13,926 nucleotides of DNA from an uncultured Hungatella sp. Lineage in GTDB: Bacteria; Bacillota; Clostridia; Lachnospirales; Lachnospiraceae. The notes under the pieces are model-generated. The model saw nothing but the letters and a program-made list of their open reading frames with translations, did not search any database and was not told the DNA's origin. Position numbers and translations under genes: made by a program. The stretch is from assembly GCA_910588505.1 (NCBI GenBank), contig CAJUPQ010000087.1, forward strand, positions 1 through 13,926, given 5' to 3'. Positions 1 through 6,879 of this stretch are shown in pieces; position 1 is the stretch's first letter, and every line of letters starts with the position of its first letter.

Positions 1-1
1 T

Positions 2-865
2 GGTGGGCGACCGCATGGTGCTCCAGCGCGATACCGATCTAAAGATCTGGGGCGGCTCGTCGCTTAACTGATTGCACCGATCCAGATCCTGTTCCACGAT
101 CTTCAGCTTGATGGGCGCGTCCTCCAGCATCTTGGCCAAATAGTATGTAATTCTTCCGCCGCCGATGAGCATCACGCTCTTAACGCTGTTATTCTCGATC
201 CCAACCGCCTTGAAAAACCGCATGGACGCCTGGGGCGGGGCCACAAAGGACACCTTGTCGCCGGATTTCAGCACAAAATTACCGTTTGGGATCACCACGT
301 TGCTGCCCCGCTCCACGGCACAGAACAGCACATTGCACTTTAATCTGGAATTGACCTCCAAAACCTTTAAATCGTGGAGCACAGACCCTGCGGGGATCTG
401 GAATTTCATGATCTCCACCCGGCCCTTGGCAAAGGTGTCGATCTTAATGGCGGAGGGAAATTTTAACAGCCTGGAGATCTCCATGGCCGCGGCAAAGTCC
501 GGGTTGATGGACATGGACAGATTCAGCTCCTCCCGCAGGAAATTGATCTCCGCCGAGTACTCCGGCTTTCGGATCCTGGCGATGGTATGGCAGTTTCCGG
601 CCTTCTTGGCGATGAGGCAGCACAGCATGTTCAGCTCGTCTGAGGTGGTGGTGGCGATGAGCAGATCCGCCTCCTTGATCCCTGCCTCGGACTGAACCTG
701 GAACACAGCCCCGTTGCCCACAACGCCCATAACGTCCAGGCTCTGGGTGGCCTTGTCCACCACCACGGAATCCTGGTCTATGATGGTAATGTCATGGCCC
801 TCATTGTCCAGCTCTTCTGCCAGGGTCATGCCCACTTTTCCGCAGCCCACAATAATTATCTTCAT
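2..865 (-). CDS. trkA: TrkA, NAD-binding regulator of Trk potassium uptake (3'-truncated)
   Basis: Cytosolic regulatory subunit that binds NAD(H) on Rossmann (RCK_N) domains and gates a Trk/Ktr potassium channel. Seen: starts MKIIIVGCGKVG, a dinucleotide-binding GxGxxG at residues 7-12, with the acidic residue after beta-2 at D30. A TrkA_C-like region lies at about 140-225, and a second Rossmann domain opens with GGGRITYYLAK at 235-245. The frame is open to the window edge (about 288 codons), against about 450 for full TrkA. The TrkA-like reading stops near residue 270 (position ~56), after which the residues no longer fit and the opposite strand carries an esterase-like signature. Its ATG overlaps the stop of the upstream RNase gene by 4 bases (ATGA), which implies translational coupling, and AGGAG lies just upstream. 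No trkH/ktrB partner is visible. The family is secure; whether the gene is truly broken is not. Confidence 0.85.
   Translation of the reverse strand, partial: MKIIIVGCGKVGMTLAEELDNEGHDITIIDQDSVVVDKATQSLDVMGVVGNGAVFQVQSEAGIKEADLLIATTTSDELNMLCCLIAKKAGNCHTIARIRKPEYSAEINFLREELNLSMSINPDFAAAMEISRLLKFPSAIKIDTFAKGRVEIMKFQIPAGSVLHDLKVLEVNSRLKCNVLFCAVERGSNVVIPNGNFVLKSGDKVSFVAPPQASMRFFKAVGIENNSVKSVMLIGGGRITYYLAKMLEDAPIKLKIVEQDLDRCNQLSDEPPQIFRSVSRWSTMRSPT
3..56 (+). pseudogene. Fragment of a sialate O-acetylesterase-like (SGNH) gene
   Basis: Seen: the plus strand from position 3 reads VGDRMVLQRDTDLKIWG and then runs into GSSLN and a stop at 69-71. Known: sialate O-acetylesterase/SASA-type proteins carry a D-x-MVLQR-(6)-WG signature close to their N-terminus, so the match is specific even though it is short. 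The similarity fades after the WG pair at 48-53, where the sequence becomes the tail of the opposite-strand trkA. There is no start codon in the window and no room for the catalytic domain, so only a remnant is present. Inference: this is the edge of a gene cut by a rearrangement, or the product of chimeric assembly at a contig end. Confidence 0.5.
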
Positions 866-2112
866 CTCCTGTAATCTCCTTTTTGTATCTGTTCCCGGAA
901 TGGCTTCCGTATTTTTTTTCTGGTCACTTCCACAAGGCCAAGCCTGGTCATATCCACCACGGTGGTCTTAACAGGGTCTTTTGCACATTCAGACTTAAAG
1001 GCGGCAAGAAGGGCCTCACGATCCTCATTTTCCTGCATGTCAATAAAATCCACCAGAATGATGCCGGAAAGATTGCGCAGCCGCAGCTGGAAGGCGATCT
1101 CCCTGGCAGCCTCCAGATTGATCTTTAAGATGGTCTCCCGAAGGGTCTTCTTTCCTGCGTACTTTCCGCTGTTGACGTCAATGACCGTCATGGCCTCTGT
1201 GTGGTCCACCACCAGATAGCCGCCGGAGCTTAACCACACCCGCCTTGCCAGGGCGTCCTCCACAGCCTTTTCAATGGAACAGAGCTTTGCAAGGGGGAGA
1301 AGGTCGTCTTTGTAAAATCGAACTTTCCCCAGATCCTGAGGCTGATACCTGCCTAGATAATCCTGGATCTTTAGAAAGATATGTTCGTCGTCTGTGATGA
1401 TTTCCTCCATAAGGTCCTTGTAGGTATCCCGAAGGCTTTCGATATAAGAAGGCCAGGCCTCATAAAGCAGGCCCGGACAGGCTCGGTATGCTTTGTCTGT
1501 GAGAATCCTGCGGCAGCGCTCCTTCAACTGCCCCAGTTCCTTTATGATCTCGTCCATAGGGACAGAGGCGGCGTTGGTCCGGATGATGATGCCGAAATCT
1601 CCATCCATCTCTTCCGTGAGGGCCTGGCGGACCTGTGCCTTCCACTTCCCGTCAGAGATCTTGGAGGAGAATCCGATGTGGCGCCGCCCTGCCGTGACCA
1701 CGCAGTACCGCCCGGTAAAGCTTAGACAGCTTGTGACTGTGGGATCTTTGGTCTTTACGGCGTCTTTGCTGACCTGGACCACGATCTCGTCCCCGTGACG
1801 AAGGACGCGACCGGAAGTTTTAATCTCCGGCCCCGGGCTTTGGCCCTCCAAACAGGCCGGACCCCCGCATCCGGCAAAGATGTGCTCTCTGTTTTCTGTC
1901 AGGCTGTAATACCCGGTCAGGCCGCCTCCTAAGTCGATAAAGGCGGAATTGATATTTTTTATGATGTTCTTTACTTTTCCTATATAAATATTTCCCAAAA
2001 TGGACGTCTCTTCCTCTTCCAGGTTCAGCTGCACTGCCCTCTGCCCGTCCATAAGTGCAGTCAAGATCCGCCCGTCCATCTTTGTTATGATGATCTTATT
2101 CAATGTCTTCAC
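862..2112 (-). CDS. rng: Ribonuclease E/G family endoribonuclease
   Basis: Single-strand-specific endoribonuclease acting on mRNA and rRNA precursors. Seen: N-terminal S1-like RNA-binding region at about 35-140 (GNIYIGKVKN, then NSAFIDLG), followed by the catalytic domain with the two metal-binding aspartates, D312 in VIDVNSGK and D355 in ILVDFIDM (equivalent to D303 and D346 of E. coli RNase E). The C-terminus EVTRKKIRKP ends soon after the core and lacks the CPxC zinc-link of RNase E/G. At 416 residues it is a short Firmicutes-type protein. Start: no ATG until residue 12. GTG at 2112 has GAGG six bases upstream and is preferred. TTG at 2115 and TTG at 2103 (giving NKIIITK, closer to typical homologues) are alternatives. 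It overlaps the upstream DUF2344 gene by 17 bases and trkA by 4. Confidence 0.9.
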   Translation of the reverse strand: MKTLNKIIITKMDGRILTALMDGQRAVQLNLEEEETSILGNIYIGKVKNIIKNINSAFIDLGGGLTGYYSLTENREHIFAGCGGPACLEGQSPGPEIKTSGRVLRHGDEIVVQVSKDAVKTKDPTVTSCLSFTGRYCVVTAGRRHIGFSSKISDGKWKAQVRQALTEEMDGDFGIIIRTNAASVPMDEIIKELGQLKERCRRILTDKAYRACPGLLYEAWPSYIESLRDTYKDLMEEIITDDEHIFLKIQDYLGRYQPQDLGKVRFYKDDLLPLAKLCSIEKAVEDALARRVWLSSGGYLVVDHTEAMTVIDVNSGKYAGKKTLRETILKINLEAAREIAFQLRLRNLSGIILVDFIDMQENEDREALLAAFKSECAKDPVKTTVVDMTRLGLVEVTRKKIRKPFREQIQKGDYRR

Positions 2113-2797
2113 CAAATTCCTCTAAAGGTATAGGCTTTCCCTGGCTGTTCAGACCGTAGACCTCCTGCCGCTGGATCTGAAAGGCAAACTTCGGATACTC
2201 CCACTGACAGGATTCATAAAACGCCTCCATCACAGACTCCGGCTTTATGTTATCTACGCTTCCTGTGGACACCTGCATAAAGATGGCGTTTCCCTGCCGC
2301 TCCAACCGGTAGATAAGGGGCTTTAGGTCCATCTCCCTCTGGCTTTTTTTTGTCTTCTTTGTGATCAAAATGGCTTCCTGTCCGTAAAATCCGGCCAGTT
2401 TTTCAAAAAATCCTTCCGGATCTTCTGGCGCGTATTTGTCCCTGAATTCCAGCCTGTAGTCAGCCCTGCACACGATGGACATGGCATTTTTGCTGGAATC
2501 AGGCAGTTTTTTGCAGCTTAAGACCTGGATCTCGTCCGCCATCACCTGGTTCAGCCTGTCATTCATGGCCTCGGAGGACATACTGTCTGTCACCTCGATG
2601 TCAAAATACTCTCCTATGCTGGTGAGCCCCACACCCAGAGGCGCGGCGAAGGACATGATCTGGTGGGGGCTGAACCCCTCGCTGTAGCGGATGGGGATCC
2701 CGGCCCGACGCATGGCCTTCTGAAAATACCTCATGATATCCAGATGGCCCACAAATTTCATGGCGCCCTGTTTGGAAAACTTAATCCTTATCTTCAT
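2096..2797 (-). CDS. DUF2344 / TIGR03936 family radical SAM-linked protein
   Basis: Function is not established for this family. It is found next to, or fused to, the radical SAM protein encoded immediately upstream here. Seen: 233 residues. The N-terminus is typical: IRIKFSKQGAMKFVGHLD followed by RAGIPIRYSEGFSPHQ and SFAAPLGVG within the first 60 residues. No membrane segment and no cysteine cluster. Start chosen at ATG 2797 because GGAGG sits 8 bases upstream; an in-frame start 18 bases earlier would place that site inside the gene. It overlaps the radical SAM gene by 17 bases and the RNase gene by 17. Inference: it works with the radical SAM partner on an RNA- or ribosome-related substrate, since the block is transcribed with RNase G. 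Confidence 0.88.
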   Translation of the reverse strand: MKIRIKFSKQGAMKFVGHLDIMRYFQKAMRRAGIPIRYSEGFSPHQIMSFAAPLGVGLTSIGEYFDIEVTDSMSSEAMNDRLNQVMADEIQVLSCKKLPDSSKNAMSIVCRADYRLEFRDKYAPEDPEGFFEKLAGFYGQEAILITKKTKKSQREMDLKPLIYRLERQGNAIFMQVSTGSVDNIKPESVMEAFYESCQWEYPKFAFQIQRQEVYGLNSQGKPIPLEEFGEDIE

Positions 2798-4655
2798 AAC
2801 AGACACCTCCTCCAAAGTCCCTGGCCCCGCAGCCGGAACACCTCTGGCGGCAGTTGGGAGACGCCTGGCCTTTCTGGGCGAGAAGCCACTCTCGTTTCAA
2901 AAATTCCCTGGACACTCCCGCGTCAATAAAATCCCAGGGGAACACCTCGTCAAGCCCCCGCTCCCGGACCGTGTAGAAATCCGGGTCAATGCCGCACTGG
3001 TCAAAGGCTTTCATCCACAGGCTGTTGTCAAACTCCTCGGACCAGGAGTCAAACAGGGCCCCGTTGCGGTAGGCTGCCTCCACAACAGCGGATATTTTCC
3101 GGTCCCCCCGGGCCAAAACCCCTTCCAGAACCGTCACATCCGCCTCATGCCAGTTATATTTCAGGCTCTTAAAGTTCTTCATGGCGCGGAACTTATTTTT
3201 TACCAGGTAGGCCCTGTCCAAAAACTCCTCTTTTGTACACATCTTCGCCCACTGGAAGGGGGTAAAGGGCTTTGGCACAAAGAAGGAGGAGCTTGCCACG
3301 ATCTGGACTTTGCCATGGCGCTGTTCTTTGGGTACGGTGTCATAATAGACCTCGGCGATCTTTTCCGACAGCAGGGCGATGCCCTCCATATCCTCCTGTT
3401 GCTCTGTGGGCAGGCCCAGCATAAAGTACAGCTTTACTCGATTCCAGCCTCCCTGAAAGGCCTCCATGGCCCCCTGGAGGATCACTTCCTCTGTCAATCC
3501 TTTGTTGATCACATCCCGGAGCCTCTGGGAGCCGGCTTCCGGCGCGAAGGTCAGGCTGCTCTTTTTTACATCCTGCACCTTGCTCATGACATCCAGGGAG
3601 AAGGCGTCAATGCGCAGGGACGGCAGGGAGATATTGACCTTTTTTGCCCTGCATTCCTCAATGAGGAAATCCACCAGCTCCGGAAGATGGGTGTAGTCGC
3701 TGGAGCTTAAGGAGCTTAGGGAGATCTCCTCATGGCCGGTGCTTTCCAGAAGCTGCCTGGCATGGCGCTTTAAGTATTCCACGCCGTGCTCCCGCAGGGG
3801 CCGGTAGACATTGCCCGCCTGACAGAACCGGCATCCCCGGATGCAGCCCCTCTGGATCTCCAGAACCACCCGGTCCTGGGTAACCTTCTGAAATGGGACA
3901 AGAGGTTTCTCGATATAGGATACGCTGTCCATATCCACAACAAGCTCTTTTGTAACCTTAGCCGGAGCGTGTGGATTATTAGGTTTAAAACCTTGGATCG
4001 TCCCGTCCTCTCTGTAGGTTACGTCATAGAAAGCCGGGACGTAAATACCCGGAATACGGGCCGCCATCTCCAAAAACTCCCGGCGGCTTTTCTTCTTTTT
4101 TTTCGCCTCTTTGTAGGCGTCTAGCAGTTGTCCGTAGACCGTCTCCCCCTCCCCGATGTAGAACAGATCAAAAAACTCTGCCAGGGGCTCCGGGTTGTAG
4201 GCGCAGGGCCCTCCACCTATGACGATGGGGAACTGAAAGGAATCCCCCCGGTCCCTGCTGTGGAGCGGGATCTGGCTTAGATCCAGGATCTGGAGCACGT
4301 TGGTGTAGCACATCTCATACTGGAGGGTGATGCCAAGAAAGTCAAAATCTTTCACCGGATCCTGGGATTCCAGTGCAAACAGCGGGATCTTCTCCTCTCT
4401 CATCACCTTGTCCAGGTCTGTCCACGGGGAATAGACCCGCTCGCAGTAAGTGTCCTCCCGGCGGTTGAACATGTGGTAGAGAATCTGGATCCCTAAGTGG
4501 GACATGCCGATCTCGTACACGTCCGGGAAACACATGGCGAATCTTATGTCCATCTGGGACGGATCTTTCACCGTCATGTTCACCTCGCCGCCGATGTAGC
4601 GGGCGGGCTGCTGGATTGATAACAGTATTTCATCGCTTAACGCTAATCTTCTCAT
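2781..4655 (-). CDS. B12-binding-like radical SAM protein, TIGR03960 family
   Basis: Predicted 4Fe-4S/S-adenosylmethionine enzyme; substrate unknown. Seen: 624 residues. The N-terminal ~200 residues resemble the cobalamin-binding-like domain common in B12 radical SAM proteins (FPDVYEIGMSHLG, later VIGGGPC). The radical SAM core begins with RGCIRGCRFCQAG, cluster cysteines C271, C275, C278. The extreme C-terminus has another cysteine group (C602, C606, C609, C619), a family feature that could bind a further cluster or metal. A GAGG site is 5 bases before the ATG. It is first in the operon with DUF2344, rng and trkA, from the promoter at 4717-4745. Known: TIGR03960 and TIGR03936 (DUF2344) are encoded together or fused across many Firmicutes. 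No truncation seen. Confidence 0.92.
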   Translation of the reverse strand: MRRLALSDEILLSIQQPARYIGGEVNMTVKDPSQMDIRFAMCFPDVYEIGMSHLGIQILYHMFNRREDTYCERVYSPWTDLDKVMREEKIPLFALESQDPVKDFDFLGITLQYEMCYTNVLQILDLSQIPLHSRDRGDSFQFPIVIGGGPCAYNPEPLAEFFDLFYIGEGETVYGQLLDAYKEAKKKKKSRREFLEMAARIPGIYVPAFYDVTYREDGTIQGFKPNNPHAPAKVTKELVVDMDSVSYIEKPLVPFQKVTQDRVVLEIQRGCIRGCRFCQAGNVYRPLREHGVEYLKRHARQLLESTGHEEISLSSLSSSDYTHLPELVDFLIEECRAKKVNISLPSLRIDAFSLDVMSKVQDVKKSSLTFAPEAGSQRLRDVINKGLTEEVILQGAMEAFQGGWNRVKLYFMLGLPTEQQEDMEGIALLSEKIAEVYYDTVPKEQRHGKVQIVASSSFFVPKPFTPFQWAKMCTKEEFLDRAYLVKNKFRAMKNFKSLKYNWHEADVTVLEGVLARGDRKISAVVEAAYRNGALFDSWSEEFDNSLWMKAFDQCGIDPDFYTVRERGLDEVFPWDFIDAGVSREFLKREWLLAQKGQASPNCRQRCSGCGARDFGGGVCYEDKD

Positions 4656-4716
4656 AACTGCCTCGTTATTCTTGATTGGTTTTCATCCTGTTTCATACAA
4701 AATCGTATTCTGGATC

Positions 4717-4745
4717 ATTATAAGGTATTTTTGCGCATGTAGCAA
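4717..4745 (-). promoter_or_regulatory. Sigma-A promoter of the radical SAM-rng-trkA operon
   Basis: On the minus strand TTGCTA (-35) and a perfect TATAAT (-10) are separated by 17 bases, 61 bases before the radical SAM start codon. No other comparable promoter lies closer to the gene. Confidence 0.75.
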
Positions 4746-4766
4746 GAGATTTTTCTTTCCTCTTGC
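4742..4766. repeat. Inverted repeat overlapping the -35 region, possible operator
   Basis: GCAAGAG and CTCTTGC form a perfect 7-bp inverted repeat with an 11-base spacer. The left arm overlaps the -35 element of the radical SAM operon promoter. It could be an operator or the remains of an upstream terminator hairpin. No T-tract follows in a way that decides between the two. Confidence 0.35.
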
Positions 4767-4784
4767 ACGGTCAGTTTTTGTGGG

Positions 4785-4921
4785 GTAACAGTTCAGATGA
4801 CCCTTGAACTGTTACGCATCCGGCCAATTAAAATCGCCTTTGGCGATGGGCCGGATGCCTGCTACCATTACGCTTTCGCACGGTCAGCGCGGTAAACGCG
4901 CAGACCTATCTGAACTGTTAC
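4785..4921 (+). mobile_element. MITE-like element, copy 1 (137 bp), with 8-bp target duplication
   Basis: Non-coding element bounded by a 14-bp terminal inverted repeat (GTAACAGTTCAGAT at the left end, its complement at the right). Perfect direct repeats TTTGTGGG flank it at 4777-4784 and 4922-4929, as expected for a transposition target-site duplication. Inside are three hairpins: 4785-4815 (11-bp stem GTAACAGTTCA, 9-base loop), 4816-4858 (outer stem GCATCCGGCC, inner stem ATCGCC/GGCGAT) and 4887-4901 (GCGCG stem). A second copy at 6570-6701 is inverted and matches 130 of 132 aligned bases. Known: IS66-family transposons have ends starting GTAA and make 8-bp duplications. That this element is moved by an IS66-type transposase is an inference; no transposase is encoded in the window. 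Confidence 0.8.
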
Positions 4922-5007
4922 TTTGTGGGTGCCTTCAGAGGCAGGCGGGAATTGCTTGCGGGATGATTTTTCCTGTATCGCTCTGTTCATAACCTTCCTG
5001 TATGATC

Positions 5008-5037
5008 GCAAAAAGCCCCTCTGCCAGGGGCTTTTGC
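5008..5037 (-). terminator. Rho-independent terminator of the DUF554-peptidase operon
   Basis: Read on the minus strand, a GC-rich stem (GCCCC paired with GGGGC, extended by A/T pairs, 7-base loop) ends in TTTTT. It lies about 115 bases after the stop codon of the C39-like peptidase gene. The structure is nearly symmetric and could also act from the other side. Confidence 0.7.
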
Positions 5038-5151
5038 TTAATATATGGTTGCCAAAAATCAATAGGATTGATGTGCCGTTTCTTTGCCGGGTCCGGACAG
5101 ATCCATATAGAGTATACTTTCTGGATGTCTTGTATCCTGGTCCCTTGGTCC

Positions 5152-5781
5152 CTAATCCGCCCAGTACACGCACCTCATCCGATAAGCCACGCTTTCATGG
5201 TCATTTAAGGAGGTCAAATGTCCGGAATCATCAAGGGGGTCCATGCACCGATACAGCTTGTCCCAGGTTTCCATGATCGCAACCCAGTGGCCGGCTCCGT
5301 TTCCGCCGATCTTCACTTTGACAATGGGATACCGCCCCTTATCCAGCAGATCCTCAATCTCCAGCGTGTCTACTTGTGACGCCACCAGGACCTCTGCCTC
5401 GGGCAAAGCCTCCTTAACCTTGTCCCAGACAATATCCCCGGAATGGTTGTAAACGCCCTTGTCTGTAAAAAGCTGGTTTAACTCCCCTGGGCTTATCTCC
5501 CGTCCTGTTCCGGTATTTTGGTACTGGGTGGACAAGGCCGAGGCGATGCAGGTAGTAAGGCATCCTGAACTTCCCATCGTGTAGGAAGAATCCCCCAGCT
5601 TATCTTTGCTCCAGCGTTCATCCCGCTGATGGTAGAGAACCGGCTCTTCCACCGAATGTTCCCTTTGGGGTACTAAATAGACGCCTCTGTCTCCCTGGTT
5701 CCAATAAGCCTTTAAGCCAAGCCCCGCCCCAAGGACCACTGCCCAGAACGCGGCGAAAATAATCGCGAATTTCTTTTTCAT
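5152..5781 (-). CDS. Membrane-anchored C39-like cysteine peptidase (Peptidase_C39_2)
   Basis: Predicted papain-fold peptidase exposed outside the membrane. Seen: 209 residues. Basic start MKKK then one hydrophobic segment at about 5-23 (uncleaved anchor or signal peptide). The domain then follows with LYHQRDERW, the nucleophile in GSSGCLTT (C74), the histidine in GAGHWVAI (H165) and the third catalytic residue in MDPLD (D181), spaced as in C39-like peptidases. Start: ATG 5781 with GGAGG 8 bases upstream; a TTG two codons earlier is less likely. It lies 28 bases after the DUF554 gene and ends at the hairpin at 5008-5037. No ABC transporter or bacteriocin precursor is nearby, so the C39 exporter role does not apply. 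Substrate unknown; a cell-wall or protein substrate is possible. Confidence 0.82.
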   Translation of the reverse strand: MKKKFAIIFAAFWAVVLGAGLGLKAYWNQGDRGVYLVPQREHSVEEPVLYHQRDERWSKDKLGDSSYTMGSSGCLTTCIASALSTQYQNTGTGREISPGELNQLFTDKGVYNHSGDIVWDKVKEALPEAEVLVASQVDTLEIEDLLDKGRYPIVKVKIGGNGAGHWVAIMETWDKLYRCMDPLDDSGHLTSLNDHESVAYRMRCVYWAD

Positions 5782-5809
5782 GCTCAATTCCTCCTGCTTT
5801 TGCCAGTCG

Positions 5810-6523
5810 TCACCCTATCCCCCACATCATAGAGATCAAAAGTGTGGGAAGCATATTGGCCACGTTTATCTTTTTGCCCCATATCAGATTCACTCTCACG
5901 CAGAAGATCAGCATGGAACCGGTGAGAGACAGATTGTTCAAGGCGGTTTCTGTCATAAACGGCTCGATGAGCCCGGATAAAAAAGTAACGCCCCCCTGAA
6001 AGATCCCTACAGGGATAGCAGAAAAAAGGCAGCCCTTTCCCATGGAGGCGGTCATCACCAGAACGATAATCAGATCCAGCGCAGCCTTGGCCGCAAGTAT
6101 GGAGCAGTCGCCGTAGATTCCGTCCTGGATGGAGCCTACCACAGCCATGGCGCCGATACACACCGTCAGGGAGGCGGTGACAAAACCGTCCACAAACATC
6201 TTATCACCGCTGCTGCCGGTTCTGGCCTTAAGCCAGCGCCCGAATTCCTCCAGCTTGTGTTCAATGTTCAGCCATTCCCCCAACAGGGAGCCCATCATAA
6301 AGCTTCCGATGATCATCATCGTGCCGCCGCTTGTCAGGCTTTTGCCTGTGACAGCCATCATCTTTTCAATAGTTCCGGCAATGCCGATAAACATGACGGT
6401 GACGCCGCATGCCATGGTCAGCGTGTCCTGGTATCGCTGTGTCATAAACTTTCCGAACAAAAGGCCTGACAGGCCGCCGGCCAGGATTCCGGCCACATTA
6501 ATAACAGTTCCAAGTCCAGCCAT
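5810..6523 (-). CDS. DUF554 family integral membrane protein (YqgA-like)
   Basis: Multi-pass membrane protein of unknown function, possibly a transporter. Seen: 237 residues, close to the ~235 of E. coli YqgA. N-terminus AGLGTVINVAGILAGGLSG with the small-residue-rich first helix typical of the family. Several further hydrophobic stretches follow, for example about 42-58 (ACGVTVMFIGIAGTI), 74-86 and 115-150. Start: ATG 6523 with GAGGAG 6 bases upstream; an earlier in-frame ATG lacks a site. First gene of a two-gene operon with the C39-like peptidase 28 bases downstream. Its promoter (6713-6741) lies on the far side of MITE copy 2, so the mRNA leader should contain that element. Confidence 0.85.
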   Translation of the reverse strand: MAGLGTVINVAGILAGGLSGLLFGKFMTQRYQDTLTMACGVTVMFIGIAGTIEKMMAVTGKSLTSGGTMMIIGSFMMGSLLGEWLNIEHKLEEFGRWLKARTGSSGDKMFVDGFVTASLTVCIGAMAVVGSIQDGIYGDCSILAAKAALDLIIVLVMTASMGKGCLFSAIPVGIFQGGVTFLSGLIEPFMTETALNNLSLTGSMLIFCVRVNLIWGKKINVANMLPTLLISMMWGIG

Positions 6524-6569
6524 ATAATGCTCCTCTACGATCATAATTGCAGGCAGATGTCTGTCGGAT

Positions 6570-6701
6570 GTAACAGTTCAGATAGGTCTGCGCATTTACC
6601 GCGCTGACCGTGCGAAAGCGTAATGGTAGCAGGCATCCGGCCCATCGCCAAAGGCGATTCTAATTGGCCGGATGCGTAACAGTTCAAGGGTCATCTGTTA
6701 C
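6570..6701 (-). mobile_element. MITE-like element, copy 2 (132 bp), inverted relative to copy 1
   Basis: Reverse complement of the element at 4785-4921, with two substitutions over 132 aligned bases and a 5-base deletion at its right end (CTGAACTG reduced to CTG, consistent with slippage between two CTG repeats). The deletion removes half of one terminal repeat and breaks the end hairpin. Flanks are TGTCGGAT (6562-6569) and TGTCGAAT (6702-6709), an 8-bp duplication with one mismatch. The duplication sequence differs from that of copy 1, so the two inserted independently. The element lies between the promoter and the ribosome site of the DUF554 gene. Confidence 0.78.
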
Positions 6702-6712
6702 TGTCGAATACC

Positions 6713-6741
6713 AGTATAGATCATGAAAATGAATTTGGCAA
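6713..6741 (-). promoter_or_regulatory. Sigma-A promoter of the DUF554-peptidase operon
   Basis: On the minus strand TTGCCA (-35) and TATACT (-10) are spaced 17 bases apart. The expected start of transcription, about 7 bases past the -10, falls at the edge of MITE copy 2, so the transcript would begin with the element. Confidence 0.7.
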
Positions 6742-6812
6742 GCGCTATTTCAGCCGGAACCTTTGACCTTTCGTAACGGTTTACGGGGCTGAGTGGGATC
6801 TTGTACACCGTC

Positions 6813-6850
6813 AAAAAACCGGCCGCCCCATGATCAGGCTGCCGGTTTTT
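6813..6850 (-). terminator. Rho-independent terminator after the PTS operon
   Basis: Read on the minus strand, AAAAACCGGC pairs with GCCGGTTTTT around a 17-base loop and ends in six T residues, 30 bases after the PTS IIA stop codon. Confidence 0.8.
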
Positions 6851-6879
6851 ACGGGAAGTAAATGCATCAAGATGGTTTT

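Noticed and set aside
2733..3710. Long open frame on the plus strand (325 codons)
   Set aside because: It lies antisense to the radical SAM gene, which has clear motifs and codon use; the translated product shows no family features.
4868..5173. Open frame of about 100 codons on the minus strand
   Set aside because: It runs through the MITE and the terminator hairpin and overlaps the end of the peptidase gene; no family resemblance.
6651..6690. Outward promoter inside the MITE (TTGAAC and TAGAAT on the minus strand)
   Set aside because: The spacing is 19 bases and the -35 is poor; a better promoter lies just outside the element at 6713-6741.
4785..6701. Composite transposon bounded by the two inverted repeats
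   Set aside because: Each copy has its own different 8-bp duplication, there is no shared duplication outside the pair, and there is no transposase between them.
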